A stretch of DNA of 64,000 bases from positions 186,001 to 250,000 of the forward strand of contig NZ_JH376425.1 in the NCBI RefSeq assembly GCF_000233455.1. The letters run 5' to 3'. The number at the start of each line of letters is the position of its first letter. Within the stretch, counting starts at the first letter, position 1. Shown here one piece after another: positions 17,796-27,067 of this stretch. The stretch is from [Clostridium] citroniae WAL-17108 (lineage in GTDB: Bacteria > Bacillota > Clostridia > Lachnospirales > Lachnospiraceae). The notes under the pieces are model-generated. The model did no database searches and was not told where the DNA came from. It saw only the letters and a program-made list of their open reading frames with translations. The position numbers and the translations under genes are program-made.

Positions 17796-18719
17796 ATGAA
17801 AGAGACTGCGCTGGTCATTATGGCTGCCGGCATTGGAAGCCGGTTCGGGGGAGGAATCAAGCAGCTGGAGCCCGTTGGACCGGGAGGAGAGATCATCATG
17901 GATTATTCCATCCATGATGCAATGGAAGCCGGGTTTAATAAGGTCATATTCATTATCAGGAAAGACCTGGAAAAGGATTTTAAGGAAGTGATCGGAAACC
18001 GGATCGAGAAGGTGGTGCCGGTGGAATATGCATATCAGGAGTTGGATGCCCTTCCGGACGGCTATGAGGTGACACCGGGACGCACCAAGCCATGGGGAAC
18101 CGGACAGGCTGTGCTGGTGGCAAAGGGACTGGTGGACGGTCCGTTCCTTGTGATCAATGCGGATGATTATTATGGCAGGGAAGGCTTTAAGAAGATCCAT
18201 GATTATATGGTAAATGATATGGACACAAAAGCCGGTGTCTATGATCTGTGCATGGGCGGCTTTGTCCTTTCCAATACCCTTAGCGACAATGGCACCGTGA
18301 CCAGAGGGGTATGCCAGGTGGATGACAGCCATATCCTTAAGACGGTGAATGAAACCTATAATATCAGAATGACGGAAGACGGACTTCAGGCAACGGATGA
18401 ACAGGGGAACCCTGTCCGGATCAGTCCGGACCAGCCGGTTTCCATGAACATGTGGGGTATTCCGGCAAGCTTTTTGGACGAGCTGGAAAAAGGCTTTCCA
18501 CGGTTTCTGGACAGCTTAAAGGAAGGCGATGTAAAGTCGGAGTACTTGCTTCCAAGAATTATTGATGACCTGGTACAGTCCGGGCGTGCCAGGGTGACGG
18601 TTCTCGACACCCCCGACAAGTGGTTCGGAGTGACCTACAAGGAGGATAAGCAGGCGGTTGTGGACGCTGTCAGGAAACTGATCGATGCGGGAGTATATAA
18701 AGAAAATTTATATGATTAA
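17796..18719 (+). CDS. Sugar nucleotidyltransferase family protein
   Basis: This 307-residue protein opens with a nucleotidyltransferase motif, VIMAAGIGSRFGGGIKQLEP, close to the G-x-G-x-R signature of sugar-phosphate nucleotidylyltransferases. A metal-binding Asp follows in FLVINADDYYG, and the product-side segment is VSMNMWGIPASFLDELEKGF. It probably transfers a nucleotidyl group to a sugar phosphate or a related small molecule; the partner is unknown. The ATG follows AAAGGAG. It has its own promoter and a strong terminator, so it is a single-gene unit unrelated to the upstream operon. Confidence 0.8.
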   Translation: MKETALVIMAAGIGSRFGGGIKQLEPVGPGGEIIMDYSIHDAMEAGFNKVIFIIRKDLEKDFKEVIGNRIEKVVPVEYAYQELDALPDGYEVTPGRTKPWGTGQAVLVAKGLVDGPFLVINADDYYGREGFKKIHDYMVNDMDTKAGVYDLCMGGFVLSNTLSDNGTVTRGVCQVDDSHILKTVNETYNIRMTEDGLQATDEQGNPVRISPDQPVSMNMWGIPASFLDELEKGFPRFLDSLKEGDVKSEYLLPRIIDDLVQSGRARVTVLDTPDKWFGVTYKEDKQAVVDAVRKLIDAGVYKENLYD

Positions 18720-18748
18720 GGTAACAGTTCAGAAGATTTCTATTATTA

Positions 18749-18787
18749 AGAGCACGCGGATGATGTCAATCCATGTGCTCTTTTTTT
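18749..18787 (+). terminator. Rho-independent terminator
   Basis: AGAGCAC (18749-18755) pairs with GTGCTCT (18775-18781), with GAT/ATC strengthening the stem, followed by seven T. It ends the nucleotidyltransferase transcript. Confidence 0.85.
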
Positions 18788-18789
18788 AT

Positions 18790-18819
18790 GCATAATTTCA
18801 AAACCCCAAGCCTATACTA
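18790..18819 (+). promoter_or_regulatory. Candidate forespore (sigma-G/F-like) promoter of yyaC
   Basis: GCATA (18790-18794) and TATACTA (18813-18819) separated by 18 bp resemble the sigma-G form gnATR-N18-cAtnnTA (one deviation). The gene downstream is a sporulation protein. The match is by eye. Confidence 0.35.
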
Positions 18820-18904
18820 TAAAAACAGCCCGTATCAACCGGAACATTTTCAAATACGTTCCAGGGCACGACATTATAATGAGTTTTGGGTGGACAACTT
18901 GGAT

Positions 18905-19504
18905 ATGAAATTATGGAAGACATTCAGCATACAAAAACGGGAAGATATTGCCTATTACAATACCCAGTCAGAGTTTGAGACAGAGCAGTTTGCAAGGCAT
19001 CTCAACTGCCTCATCTGTCAGGAGATGGAGGCAAAGGGGAAAGACAGAGTTATGTTTCTGTGTATCGGTACAGACCGGTCGACAGGCGACAGCCTGGGAC
19101 CGCTGGTCGGCCATAAACTGAGGGGGAGACGCCTGAAAGGGGCTGCAGTCATCGGTACACTGGATAAACCGGTCCATGCAATGAATCTGGACCTGTACGC
19201 AAGATATATAAGGCTTCACTATCCGGATTACGTGATCGTGGCCATTGATGCTTCCGTGGGCAGCCCGGACCATGTGGGTTACGCCACCCTGGGACGGGGA
19301 GCGCTGCAGCCCGGTCTGGGCGTATCCAAGGAACTGGAGGCAGTGGGGGATATTGCCATTACTGGGATCGTGGGAGGAGCCGGAAGCCGGGATCCCGTGA
19401 TGCTGCAGAGCGTGCGCCTGTCCATTGTGATGAAGATGGCGGACTGCATTTGCGAAGGAATCTGCCTTGTCGAACGATTATGGGAAAATGCCGCCATAAT
19501 ATGA
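18905..19504 (+). CDS. yyaC: Spore protease YyaC family protein
   Basis: This roughly 199-residue protein belongs to the YyaC family, related in fold to the spore germination protease GPR and to HybD-type maturation proteases. The conserved core starts at FLCIGTDRSTGDSLGPLVG and continues with GTLDKPVHAMNL, AIDASVGSPDHVG (acidic residues of the putative active site) and the Gly-rich TGIVGGAGSRDP. The start is uncertain. I chose the ATG at 18905, preceded by GGGTGGA, which gives the usual family length. The open frame runs back to 18773, but that part overlaps the upstream terminator and a candidate forespore promoter. Confidence 0.82.
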   Translation: MKLWKTFSIQKREDIAYYNTQSEFETEQFARHLNCLICQEMEAKGKDRVMFLCIGTDRSTGDSLGPLVGHKLRGRRLKGAAVIGTLDKPVHAMNLDLYARYIRLHYPDYVIVAIDASVGSPDHVGYATLGRGALQPGLGVSKELEAVGDIAITGIVGGAGSRDPVMLQSVRLSIVMKMADCICEGICLVERLWENAAII

Positions 19505-19563
19505 CAGAAACTGCACATGGAATCTGCTATGCTTGTACAGATTAAAGACAGCGGGGTGATTCT

Positions 19564-21027
19564 ATGGGAGAATTATATGAACCCTTTCCCAAGCTGCCGA
19601 AAAATATTCGGCAGATAGGGGAACGGGACCAGGTTTTAAAGTTATATTTGGAAGACTATGTGAATACTTATTTAAAACGCCTCCAGCCGGCCAAGGGGGC
19701 TGATCTGCGTGTGGGTCTGCTCCTTGGAAGCAGGGAAACCCATGAGGACACGCCCTATGTATTTGTGGACGGCGCCCTGGAAATGGATTCCGTCACCGAG
19801 GAAGGCGAAAAGGTTGTATTTACCGAGGATGCCTGGAAAAAGGCATACCAGGATGTGGAGCAGATGTTCCCGAAGAGGACTGTACAGGGATGGTTCCTGT
19901 GCGGAGGTCCGGGCTGTACCTTAAGTCCCCTTAATTACTGGCGCCAGCACAGCCAGTACTTCACAGGCAAGAACCAGCTGATGTACCTCAACTGCGGCCT
20001 GGAAGGAGAAGAATCAGTTTACATAACATCATCCGATGGCTTTTACAAGCTTCGTGGATACAGTGTATATTATGAACGCAACCAGATGATGCAGGATTAT
20101 ATGATACAGCGCAAGGATGCGCCCAGGGCGGAAACAGAGGTAAACGACAAGGTGATCCGTGATTTTAAGCAGCGCATGGACGAGCGCAAGCATGAGGTGG
20201 GACGTCACAGAAGCACCGTGGGCGTATTATCCGGCCTTTGCAGCGCCCTTGCGGTCACTGTTTTGGCAGGCGGTGTTGCCATGTTTAATAATTATCAGAA
20301 AATGCACCAGATGGAGAGTGTGATCGCCTCTGTGATGCCCGATGGAAGTGTTAAGGACGGGCTTTTGGCATCCTCCGGAAAACGGCCGGGAATTGCGGAA
20401 AATTCTTCAGGCAAAGGATGGTCCGCGGTGGACGAGCCGGACTATGTGATCGAGGAAGCAGCCGGCAAGGTCTATCCAACCACCGCTCCTGCGGCGGAAA
20501 GTGGAAAAGAACAGTCCTCTGAAGTGAAACCGGAAACCATGCCCGCGGCAGAGACTAGCGCCCTTGACGGCACGGCCGGAGGAGAAGCTGAAGGAGAGGC
20601 GGCAGGAGCGGCTAAAACAGAAGACGCCGGAGGGACGTCAGCCGGGTCAGGAACGACCGAAACAAAAGCGGCCGGAACAGAGAACTCCGGGACAGGGACA
20701 GACGGAACAAAGGCAGAGGGGACAACGGCAGCCGCAGGAGATGGAAGCGGTCAGGCTTCCTCCGGCCAGGCCGATCCTGCAAAACCGTCCGGTGACACAT
20801 CCCCCACAGAGGAAACAACCCTTCCTCCCACCGGAGGCAGAGACGGATCCGCCGAAACCGTGTCCGCTGTCAACTACAGTGTGTACACAGTGGCGGACGG
20901 AGAGACATTGTACGGCATTTGTTTTAAGCTGTATCATAACCTGAAACATATTGACGAGATCTGCCGGGTAAATGCCCTGACGGATGAAAACAGCATCTAT
21001 GCAGGCCAGAAGCTGCTTGTCCCTTAA
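19564..21027 (+). CDS. Membrane-anchored LysM protein with MPN-like cytoplasmic domain
   Basis: This 487-residue protein has three parts. An N-terminal globular domain (about 1-190) resembles a JAB/MPN fold without its metal ligands (GWFLCGGPGCTLS where active members have GW-x-HSHPG). One transmembrane segment (about 220-243, GLCSALAVTVLAGGVAMF) is followed by a long low-complexity linker rich in Gly, Ala, Thr, Glu and Ser (about 290-435). A C-terminal LysM domain (YTVADGETLYGICFKLY to AGQKLLVP) completes it. It should sit in the membrane with LysM outside binding peptidoglycan. The ATG follows GGGGTGATT. The MPN comparison is my inference; the LysM and membrane segment are clear. Confidence 0.88.
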   Translation: MGELYEPFPKLPKNIRQIGERDQVLKLYLEDYVNTYLKRLQPAKGADLRVGLLLGSRETHEDTPYVFVDGALEMDSVTEEGEKVVFTEDAWKKAYQDVEQMFPKRTVQGWFLCGGPGCTLSPLNYWRQHSQYFTGKNQLMYLNCGLEGEESVYITSSDGFYKLRGYSVYYERNQMMQDYMIQRKDAPRAETEVNDKVIRDFKQRMDERKHEVGRHRSTVGVLSGLCSALAVTVLAGGVAMFNNYQKMHQMESVIASVMPDGSVKDGLLASSGKRPGIAENSSGKGWSAVDEPDYVIEEAAGKVYPTTAPAAESGKEQSSEVKPETMPAAETSALDGTAGGEAEGEAAGAAKTEDAGGTSAGSGTTETKAAGTENSGTGTDGTKAEGTTAAAGDGSGQASSGQADPAKPSGDTSPTEETTLPPTGGRDGSAETVSAVNYSVYTVADGETLYGICFKLYHNLKHIDEICRVNALTDENSIYAGQKLLVP

Positions 21028-21101
21028 ACTTAATCCATTTCACAAAGGGGAAAGTCCGTCATCCGGAAAAAGATAATGCGTTTTGCCAAAAATTGTTGTA
21101 T

Positions 21102-21123
21102 ACTATTGCATATATGCGATAGT
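21102..21123. promoter_or_regulatory. 22-bp near-perfect palindrome upstream of the DUF5711 gene
   Basis: Arms 21102-21112 and 21113-21123 are complementary at 10 of 11 pairs, with no loop, which suits a dimeric DNA-binding protein better than an RNA hairpin. It overlaps a TATACT hexamer (21099-21104) that could be a -10 element, but no good -35 was found. Confidence 0.35.
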
Positions 21124-21144
21124 GGATTGTTGGGAGAACGTAAG

Positions 21145-22434
21145 ATGGGCAGTACCAGTTCAATGAGCCGAGAAAATAAAAAAAAGCAGTTAAAGCGACA
21201 GATTGTTCCTCCAAACAGCCGGCACCAGGAAGAGGAAGACAGCCGAGAGATCGTCCATAAGGCCCATAAGCGTGTGGTACGGAAGCGGCTGGCCATATTT
21301 TTGGTGCTGGTTATTCTTGCGGCAATTGTAGCCTTAGTGCTGTTCAGATATGACAGGTATCACCAGTTTACGGATTACCAGGTCATATGGGAAAAGAATC
21401 TTACCAGCGAGGCCCAGGAAGCCGCCGTGCAGGGAGAGGGCAGCTTTTGCGCGTACAGGGACTATGGAGACGGTGTGTTAAAATACACCAAGGATGGAGC
21501 ATCCTATATTGATGCCCAGGGCAAGGTGGTCTGGATCCAGAGCTATGAGATGAAGTCACCGGTGGTTTCCATCAATGGAGAGTATGTTGCCATTGGCGAC
21601 CAGCAGGGCAATAGTATCTACATATGCAATAAGAGCGGCAAGGTGGGACAGGCCACCACCCTGCTCCCCATCCTCCGGGTGACTGTGTCGGCAAAGGGTG
21701 TGGTGGCAGCCCTGCAGGAGGATTCCAAGGCCAGCTACATTTATCTTTATAAAAAAGATGGAAGTACCCTTGACCTCAGTATCAAGTCTCTGTTGTCCGG
21801 TGACGGCTATCCTGTGGATATGAGCCTGTCACCCAACGGAACTCAGCTGATCACCTCTTACATGTATCTGGACCAGGGGATCATTAAGTGTAAGATTGTG
21901 TTTTATAACTTTGGACTGGGTAAGAATGATCCCAGACGAGTGGTGGGGATCTTCTTTCCCCAGGATCTTGGCGATGCAATGGCAGGAAGGGTCAGATTCC
22001 TGGACGAGAGCCATGCCGTGATATTCACGGACAAGGGCATGCAGCTTTTCTCCACCCGTGTGGAGACATCGCCGGAATCCGTGAAGCAGATTCCCATAGA
22101 GGAGAATATCCATAGCATTGCCTATACGGAGGAATATGTGGGACTTGTGACAGATAATGTGGAGGGCGGAGATCCCTATTCCCTGAAGATTTTTGACAAG
22201 GAGGGAAATCCTGTATTTGACCGTACCTTTAATTACCAATACACTGGATTTGACATAGACGGAGGGCTTGTACTGTTGTATAATGACAGTTCCTGCAAGG
22301 TGTTTAATATGACAGGAACGGAAAAATATAACGGGACCTTTGAGTTTACGGTGTCCAAGGTATCGGCCGGCAGGTTTCCGGGAACCCTTCTGGTCATGGG
22401 ACCGCAGATGATGATGGAAATAAAACTGCAATAA
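21145..22434 (+). CDS. DUF5711 family membrane protein
   Basis: This 429-residue protein has a basic cytoplasmic head (about 1-50, many Lys and Arg), one transmembrane helix (LAIFLVLVILAAIVALVLF, about 55-73) and an extracellular region made of repeating beta-strand units with Gly-Asp turns (IDAQGKVVWIQSY, VAIGDQQGNSIYICNKSGK), like a beta-propeller. This matches DUF5711, common in Lachnospiraceae and of unknown function. The ATG at 21145 follows GGGAGAACG; an upstream in-frame ATG at 21076 would place the palindrome inside the gene. It lies between the LysM protein and glucokinase, which suggests a cell-envelope role but nothing firmer. Confidence 0.82.
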   Translation: MGSTSSMSRENKKKQLKRQIVPPNSRHQEEEDSREIVHKAHKRVVRKRLAIFLVLVILAAIVALVLFRYDRYHQFTDYQVIWEKNLTSEAQEAAVQGEGSFCAYRDYGDGVLKYTKDGASYIDAQGKVVWIQSYEMKSPVVSINGEYVAIGDQQGNSIYICNKSGKVGQATTLLPILRVTVSAKGVVAALQEDSKASYIYLYKKDGSTLDLSIKSLLSGDGYPVDMSLSPNGTQLITSYMYLDQGIIKCKIVFYNFGLGKNDPRRVVGIFFPQDLGDAMAGRVRFLDESHAVIFTDKGMQLFSTRVETSPESVKQIPIEENIHSIAYTEEYVGLVTDNVEGGDPYSLKIFDKEGNPVFDRTFNYQYTGFDIDGGLVLLYNDSSCKVFNMTGTEKYNGTFEFTVSKVSAGRFPGTLLVMGPQMMMEIKLQ

Positions 22435-22461
22435 TTAATAAACGGAAAGGATGTATGTACC

Positions 22462-23406
22462 ATGGGGATGAAGTGTATCGGAGTTGACATTGGAGGCACA
22501 TCTGTAAAGATCGGTCTGTTTGAGGTGACCGGTGAACTGCTTGACAAGTGGGAGGTAAAGACCCGCAAGGAAGACGGGGGATCCCAGATCCTTCCGGACG
22601 TGGCTGCCTCCATCCGGGAAAAGATGAAGGAACACGGGCTGGACCTTAAGGCAGACCTGGCAGGCGTGGGAATGGGAGTCCCAGGCCCTGTGCTTCCCGA
22701 TGGATATGTGGAAGTCTGTGTGAACCTGGGATGGCATGATCTGAACCCTCAGGAGGAACTGAGCAGACTTCTGGATGGGATTCCGGTAAAGAGCGGCAAT
22801 GATGCAAATGTGGCCGCCCTGGGCGAGATGTGGCAGGGAGGCGGTAAGGGCTACAGCGACCTTGTTATGCTGACACTGGGGACAGGCGTGGGCGGAGCTG
22901 TTATCATTGACCAGAAGATCATCGCAGGCAAGCACGGCCTGGGCGGCGAGATCGGACATATCCATGTCCGGGATGAGGAGTGGGAACACTGTAACTGCGG
23001 CGGCGTGGGATGTGTGGAGCAGATCTGCTCCGCCACGGGAATCGCCAGGGAGGCAAGGCGCAAGATGGCTGCCAGCGAAAAGCCCTCCCAGCTGCGCGGG
23101 TTTGGCGACTCCGTGACAGCCAAGAATGTGCTGGATGCCGCCAAGGAGGGCGATGAACTGGCCATGGAGGTGATGGAGGTGGTAGGCCGTTATCTGGGCC
23201 TGGCGCTGTCCATGGCAGTCATGACAGTGGATCCGGAGATCTTTGTTATTGGAGGCGGTGTCTCCAAAGCGGGACAGTTCCTGATCGATGTTGTGCAGAA
23301 GCATTATGACCACTTTACGCCCATTTCCAAACATAAGGGAAAGCTGGGCCTGGCTACACTGGGCAATGATGCGGGAATCTATGGAGCCGCAAGGCTGATC
23401 CTGTAA
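22462..23406 (+). CDS. glcK: ROK family glucokinase
   Basis: This 314-residue sugar kinase of the ROK family phosphorylates glucose with ATP. The ATP phosphate loop is GVDIGGTSVKIGLF, the catalytic Asp lies in KSGNDANVAALGE, and the zinc-binding signature is CNCGGVGCVE. The sugar-binding Glu and His are in GGEIGHIHV. The gene starts 27 bases after the DUF5711 gene with a GGAAAGGA ribosome site and is followed by a strong terminator, so it is the last gene of that unit. Confidence 0.9.
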   Translation: MGMKCIGVDIGGTSVKIGLFEVTGELLDKWEVKTRKEDGGSQILPDVAASIREKMKEHGLDLKADLAGVGMGVPGPVLPDGYVEVCVNLGWHDLNPQEELSRLLDGIPVKSGNDANVAALGEMWQGGGKGYSDLVMLTLGTGVGGAVIIDQKIIAGKHGLGGEIGHIHVRDEEWEHCNCGGVGCVEQICSATGIAREARRKMAASEKPSQLRGFGDSVTAKNVLDAAKEGDELAMEVMEVVGRYLGLALSMAVMTVDPEIFVIGGGVSKAGQFLIDVVQKHYDHFTPISKHKGKLGLATLGNDAGIYGAARLIL

Positions 23407-23467
23407 GTGGGATGTGTGGAGCGGTACGGGACAGGGTAATGTATGGGACAATAATATAGAATAACAT

Positions 23468-23518
23468 AAAAGAGGCAGACCGCCGGTTGTGATTGAAACC
23501 GGGGGGCTGCCTCTTTTT
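23468..23518 (+). terminator. Rho-independent terminator after glucokinase
   Basis: AAAGAGGCAG (from 23469) pairs with CTGCCTCTTT, with an inner CCGGTT/AACCGG stem, ending in five T. The rest of the 253-base gap to the sensor kinase holds no feature I can support. Confidence 0.9.
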
Positions 23519-23659
23519 ATGATTAAGTAAAATGTCATGAATAAATCATCCCCGCCCTCTTTCATCTTGTGCATTTAAATGTTATTCTGAGAATATATCC
23601 GGACATAAACCACTTCGGAAATTACATGTTACACACAATAGGGAAAAGGCAGGGGACAT

Positions 23660-25447
23660 ATGAAGGGGATACGAAAATACTGGAGTAAACAGTCATTTAC
23701 AAAACAGATATCCGTTGTATTTATCTTGTTATTTACAGCGCAGATCGTATTTCTGGCCGGTATAAGCAATACGTATCTGACGGATATTATTGAGAAAAAG
23801 ATCATTGGTTTTTTTAGTATAGCAGTGGGACAGGCAGCATCCAATATAGCGGCAACCCTGAACGGATATGAGGAAGCAGTGAATCAGATGATTATAGATG
23901 AAAAATTTCTGGATCAGATGGAGCGGTTTGAAGAAGCCCAGGGGCAGATGGAGCTGAGTGTAAAGCAGGAACTGAGAAAGCAGATGCGGACCTATATGTC
24001 CTACCGGCCTCAGGTATGGTGCATGGCCGTTGAGACTGAGAATGGAAAAATATTCAGTTCGGACAGGCTTCAGATCGATTCTTTATACCAAAAAAGTCCG
24101 GAACTGTATGTCCGGTATTTTTCACAGGTGGCAAAACAGGAGATCCTTAAGGGGGAGTGGATTCCTACAGAGTATTATGACAGACAGGGAACCTCGGATT
24201 ATTATCTTTTCACATACCGGAAGCGGCTGATGGATTTCTACACGACCAAGTATGTGGGAACCTTTCTCATGGGCGTTAATGAGCTGGTACTTTCAGATAT
24301 ATGCCAGGAGGCTCAGATCACACCGGACAGGGATACGAATTATAATTTTATCGTGGACCGGAACAACCGGATCGTTTCTCATTATGACAAGTCCAGGATA
24401 GGCACGGATATTACTGATATGGACGGATGGGAACAGCTGGTTTTGGGAGACGGCCGGAATGTGCATCTGGTAAAAGATAACCATGAGGAAAAAACAGTGG
24501 TGCTGGTGGATATTCCAAAGACATCCTGGCGCCTGGCCGGTGTTCTGGATAATGACTACATACTGAAGGAAATCAGAAATTTCCAAAAGATCATATGGAT
24601 GATAACCATTTGTCTGATGGTACTGGGTGGATTCTTCATATGGATCCTGTCCCGAAGGTTGTCGGCTTCTGTTAAGCAGGTTGTAAACACCATGAAGGAG
24701 GTAAGGGCCGGGGAAATGTCCGCCCATATGGAGATGGAAGGCAAAAATGAAATATCCATCATAGCCAATCAGTTTAATAAGATGATGAAACAGATCAATA
24801 ATCAGATGGACGAGATCAAGCAGGTAAGTGAAATGAAAAAAGACGCGGAGATCAGGGCCCTCGAAGCCCAGATCAATCCTCATTTCATCTATAATACCCT
24901 GGATTCCATCCATTGGCTTGCCATAGAAAACGGGGAGGATGAGATCAGTGAAATGCTCAGTGAGTTTGCCCAGATCCTCAGGTACCAGATCAGTGGAAGC
25001 AATGCTGTGGTTAAAATAAAGGATGAGATGGAGTACCTGAAAAAGTACCTCTTTCTTCAAAAAATCCGATTCATGGATAATTTTGAATATGCGATTGAGT
25101 GTGAGGAAGGAATCCTGGATTGTCATATCCATAAGATGATATTCCAGCCTTTTATTGAAAATGCGATAATCCATGGATACGCAAACATACGCCATGGAGG
25201 ACTCCTGCGCATAAAGATTTATCATATAAATGAAACCGAGATCTGTTTTTCCATTATGGACAATGGACGGGGAATGTCGCCGGATAAATTAGGGGAAGTT
25301 TTTGGGAATGATGGAGGTACTCCGTCTATTGGCGTATCAAATGTATTGGCCAGGCTGAAGCTTTATTATGGGGATAACTACAGGCTGGAAGTACACTCAG
25401 AGGTAAACAGGGGGACTTCCATTAAAATTACCATACCAAAAATGTGA
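23660..25447 (+). CDS. YesM-type sensor histidine kinase
   Basis: This 595-residue membrane kinase has an N-terminal helix (about 15-37), an extracellular double-Cache-like sensor region (about 40-305), a second helix (IWMITICLMVLGGFFIWIL) and a HAMP domain. The HPK7-type phospho-acceptor region is ALEAQINPHFIYNTLDSIHW, with the His in NPHF. The ATP lid is MDNGRGMSPDKLG. Such kinases, paired with AraC-type response regulators, sense extracellular sugars or the sugar-loaded binding protein. The regulator follows 19 bases downstream and a sugar ABC locus comes next, which is the likely target. Confidence 0.93.
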   Translation: MKGIRKYWSKQSFTKQISVVFILLFTAQIVFLAGISNTYLTDIIEKKIIGFFSIAVGQAASNIAATLNGYEEAVNQMIIDEKFLDQMERFEEAQGQMELSVKQELRKQMRTYMSYRPQVWCMAVETENGKIFSSDRLQIDSLYQKSPELYVRYFSQVAKQEILKGEWIPTEYYDRQGTSDYYLFTYRKRLMDFYTTKYVGTFLMGVNELVLSDICQEAQITPDRDTNYNFIVDRNNRIVSHYDKSRIGTDITDMDGWEQLVLGDGRNVHLVKDNHEEKTVVLVDIPKTSWRLAGVLDNDYILKEIRNFQKIIWMITICLMVLGGFFIWILSRRLSASVKQVVNTMKEVRAGEMSAHMEMEGKNEISIIANQFNKMMKQINNQMDEIKQVSEMKKDAEIRALEAQINPHFIYNTLDSIHWLAIENGEDEISEMLSEFAQILRYQISGSNAVVKIKDEMEYLKKYLFLQKIRFMDNFEYAIECEEGILDCHIHKMIFQPFIENAIIHGYANIRHGGLLRIKIYHINETEICFSIMDNGRGMSPDKLGEVFGNDGGTPSIGVSNVLARLKLYYGDNYRLEVHSEVNRGTSIKITIPKM

Positions 25448-25466
25448 TGCAAAAGAGGATGATGAG

Positions 25467-26972
25467 ATGAAGATCATAATTGTGGAGGATGAAAGAAAGT
25501 CATTAATGGGACTTACAGCCCTGATCAGCCAGCTGGAAGAAAGATGGAATATCGTGGGGACAGCCGGGAATGGAGAAGATGGGACACGGCTGATCGCCAG
25601 GGAACAGCCGGATGTGGTCATCACGGATGTCATGATGGAGCAGATGGATGGATTGGAAATGATGGAGGCGGTGAGGAATCAAGGCAATGAGTGTAAATTT
25701 ATTGTTTTAAGCGGGTTTGCTGATTTTAAATTTGCCCAGAAAGCAATTCAGCTTGGGAGTGTGGACTATCTCTTAAAACCCGTAACTAAAAAAACATTGA
25801 GGGAAGTGCTGGAACGGGTGGAACAAAAGATCAGGGAAGAAAAGCATCAGATACGGCCGTCCACCTTTTCTGAGCAGGAATTATGGGAGCGGTTATATTC
25901 AGTTCCTGAAGATGCAGCCGAGAGTTACCGGAGGGAGCTGGAAACCAGGATGGCGGGCAGAGGCGTATATCTGCTGATGCTGAAAGGGGATACTGGTTTT
26001 ACCGTATCAGAAGAAAAAAAGTGGAAGGAAATCATGAAGTATTACCTGGCAGACTTGGTATTCCATTCTTTTTCCGGAGATAGGCATAAACTGTTTTATG
26101 CAATTGAGCCACAAGGGTTTTCATGCCCTGAAACGCGGATACGGGAAGCGCTGAAGCGCGGGAAAAGCCTGTTCCACAAGCCCGTTGTAGCGGTATCATA
26201 CCCACTTGGGAGGTTAAGTGAATTTTACAGAGCGCTTAAAGTGATGGAGGATAACAGTAACTGGGGACTGTCCGTTATACAGATGGATATTGTAAATGAG
26301 GAAAACCTTAAGACAGTGGCCTGCAGTAAGTTTATTTATCCAATGGAGATTGAACGGAATATGATCTGTCATATTGCGGACCTGGACATGGAAGCAGTCC
26401 GGGAGGATCTGCGGGAATTTGAGGAGTATCTGAAAAAACAGGTTTACCATTATGCTGATATACGTGAGGCAATGCTGTGTATGACAGTTGCTATTTTGTA
26501 TGAAATCCGAAAAACAAGCTATGGAATATATGAGGAGATCAGTCATCTGAATGTACTGGAGTGGGTAAAAACCAGAATATCCACGGACACCTATGCAACC
26601 ATGATGTTGAATATTCTGAGCGAATTTAAACGTTATAAAGATAATGTACATCACTGTGATAATGCGGTGATTAATGAAATATTAAATATTATTGAAAAGG
26701 AATACAAAGAAAATATTCTTGTGGAGGAAATGGCGCGCCGTTTTAACCTTACTCCTGAGTATCTGAGCACTCTGTTTGTACGGGAACTGGGAATCAAGTA
26801 CACGGCATACTGCACCCAGGTTAAGATCGAGCATGCAAAAAAGCTTTTAAGAAACAACAATATGAAGATTTACGAAGTAGCTGAACAGAGCGGATACCTG
26901 GATGTAAAATATTTTTGTAAGGTGTTTAAAAAGTATACGGGAAAAAGCCCCAAGGAATATATCCAGATGTAA
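25467..26972 (+). CDS. YesN-type response regulator with AraC DNA-binding domain
   Basis: This 501-residue regulator has an N-terminal receiver domain (IIVEDERKS with the acidic pair, phospho-acceptor Asp in DVVITDVMM, Lys in LLKPVTKK). A long middle region (about 140-390) has no recognisable catalytic motif. The C-terminal pair of AraC helix-turn-helix motifs is VEEMARRFNLTPEYLSTLF and YEVAEQSGYLDVKYFCKVF. It is the partner of the kinase at 23660 and probably activates the ABC importer/GH127 operon that begins just downstream. Confidence 0.94.
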   Translation: MKIIIVEDERKSLMGLTALISQLEERWNIVGTAGNGEDGTRLIAREQPDVVITDVMMEQMDGLEMMEAVRNQGNECKFIVLSGFADFKFAQKAIQLGSVDYLLKPVTKKTLREVLERVEQKIREEKHQIRPSTFSEQELWERLYSVPEDAAESYRRELETRMAGRGVYLLMLKGDTGFTVSEEKKWKEIMKYYLADLVFHSFSGDRHKLFYAIEPQGFSCPETRIREALKRGKSLFHKPVVAVSYPLGRLSEFYRALKVMEDNSNWGLSVIQMDIVNEENLKTVACSKFIYPMEIERNMICHIADLDMEAVREDLREFEEYLKKQVYHYADIREAMLCMTVAILYEIRKTSYGIYEEISHLNVLEWVKTRISTDTYATMMLNILSEFKRYKDNVHHCDNAVINEILNIIEKEYKENILVEEMARRFNLTPEYLSTLFVRELGIKYTAYCTQVKIEHAKKLLRNNNMKIYEVAEQSGYLDVKYFCKVFKKYTGKSPKEYIQM

Positions 26973-26980
26973 CGTTTGTT

Positions 26981-27008
26981 TTGGACACCTTTCTTAGAAA
27001 TGTAGAAT
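26981..27008 (+). promoter_or_regulatory. Promoter of the sugar ABC importer operon
   Basis: TTGGAC (26981-26986) and TAGAAT (27003-27008) with a 16-bp spacer, 59 bases before the binding-protein start. The suboptimal spacer is consistent with a need for the activator encoded upstream. Confidence 0.55.
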
Positions 27009-27067
27009 GGGAAAAAAGATAAGGAGATGGTATTCTTTAATCAGAAAATAAACAGGGAGGGATTTCA

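Noticed and set aside
22435..23574. Minus-strand open frame of 379 codons opposite glucokinase
   Set aside because: It overlaps the ROK kinase and the terminator completely and has no recognisable motif.
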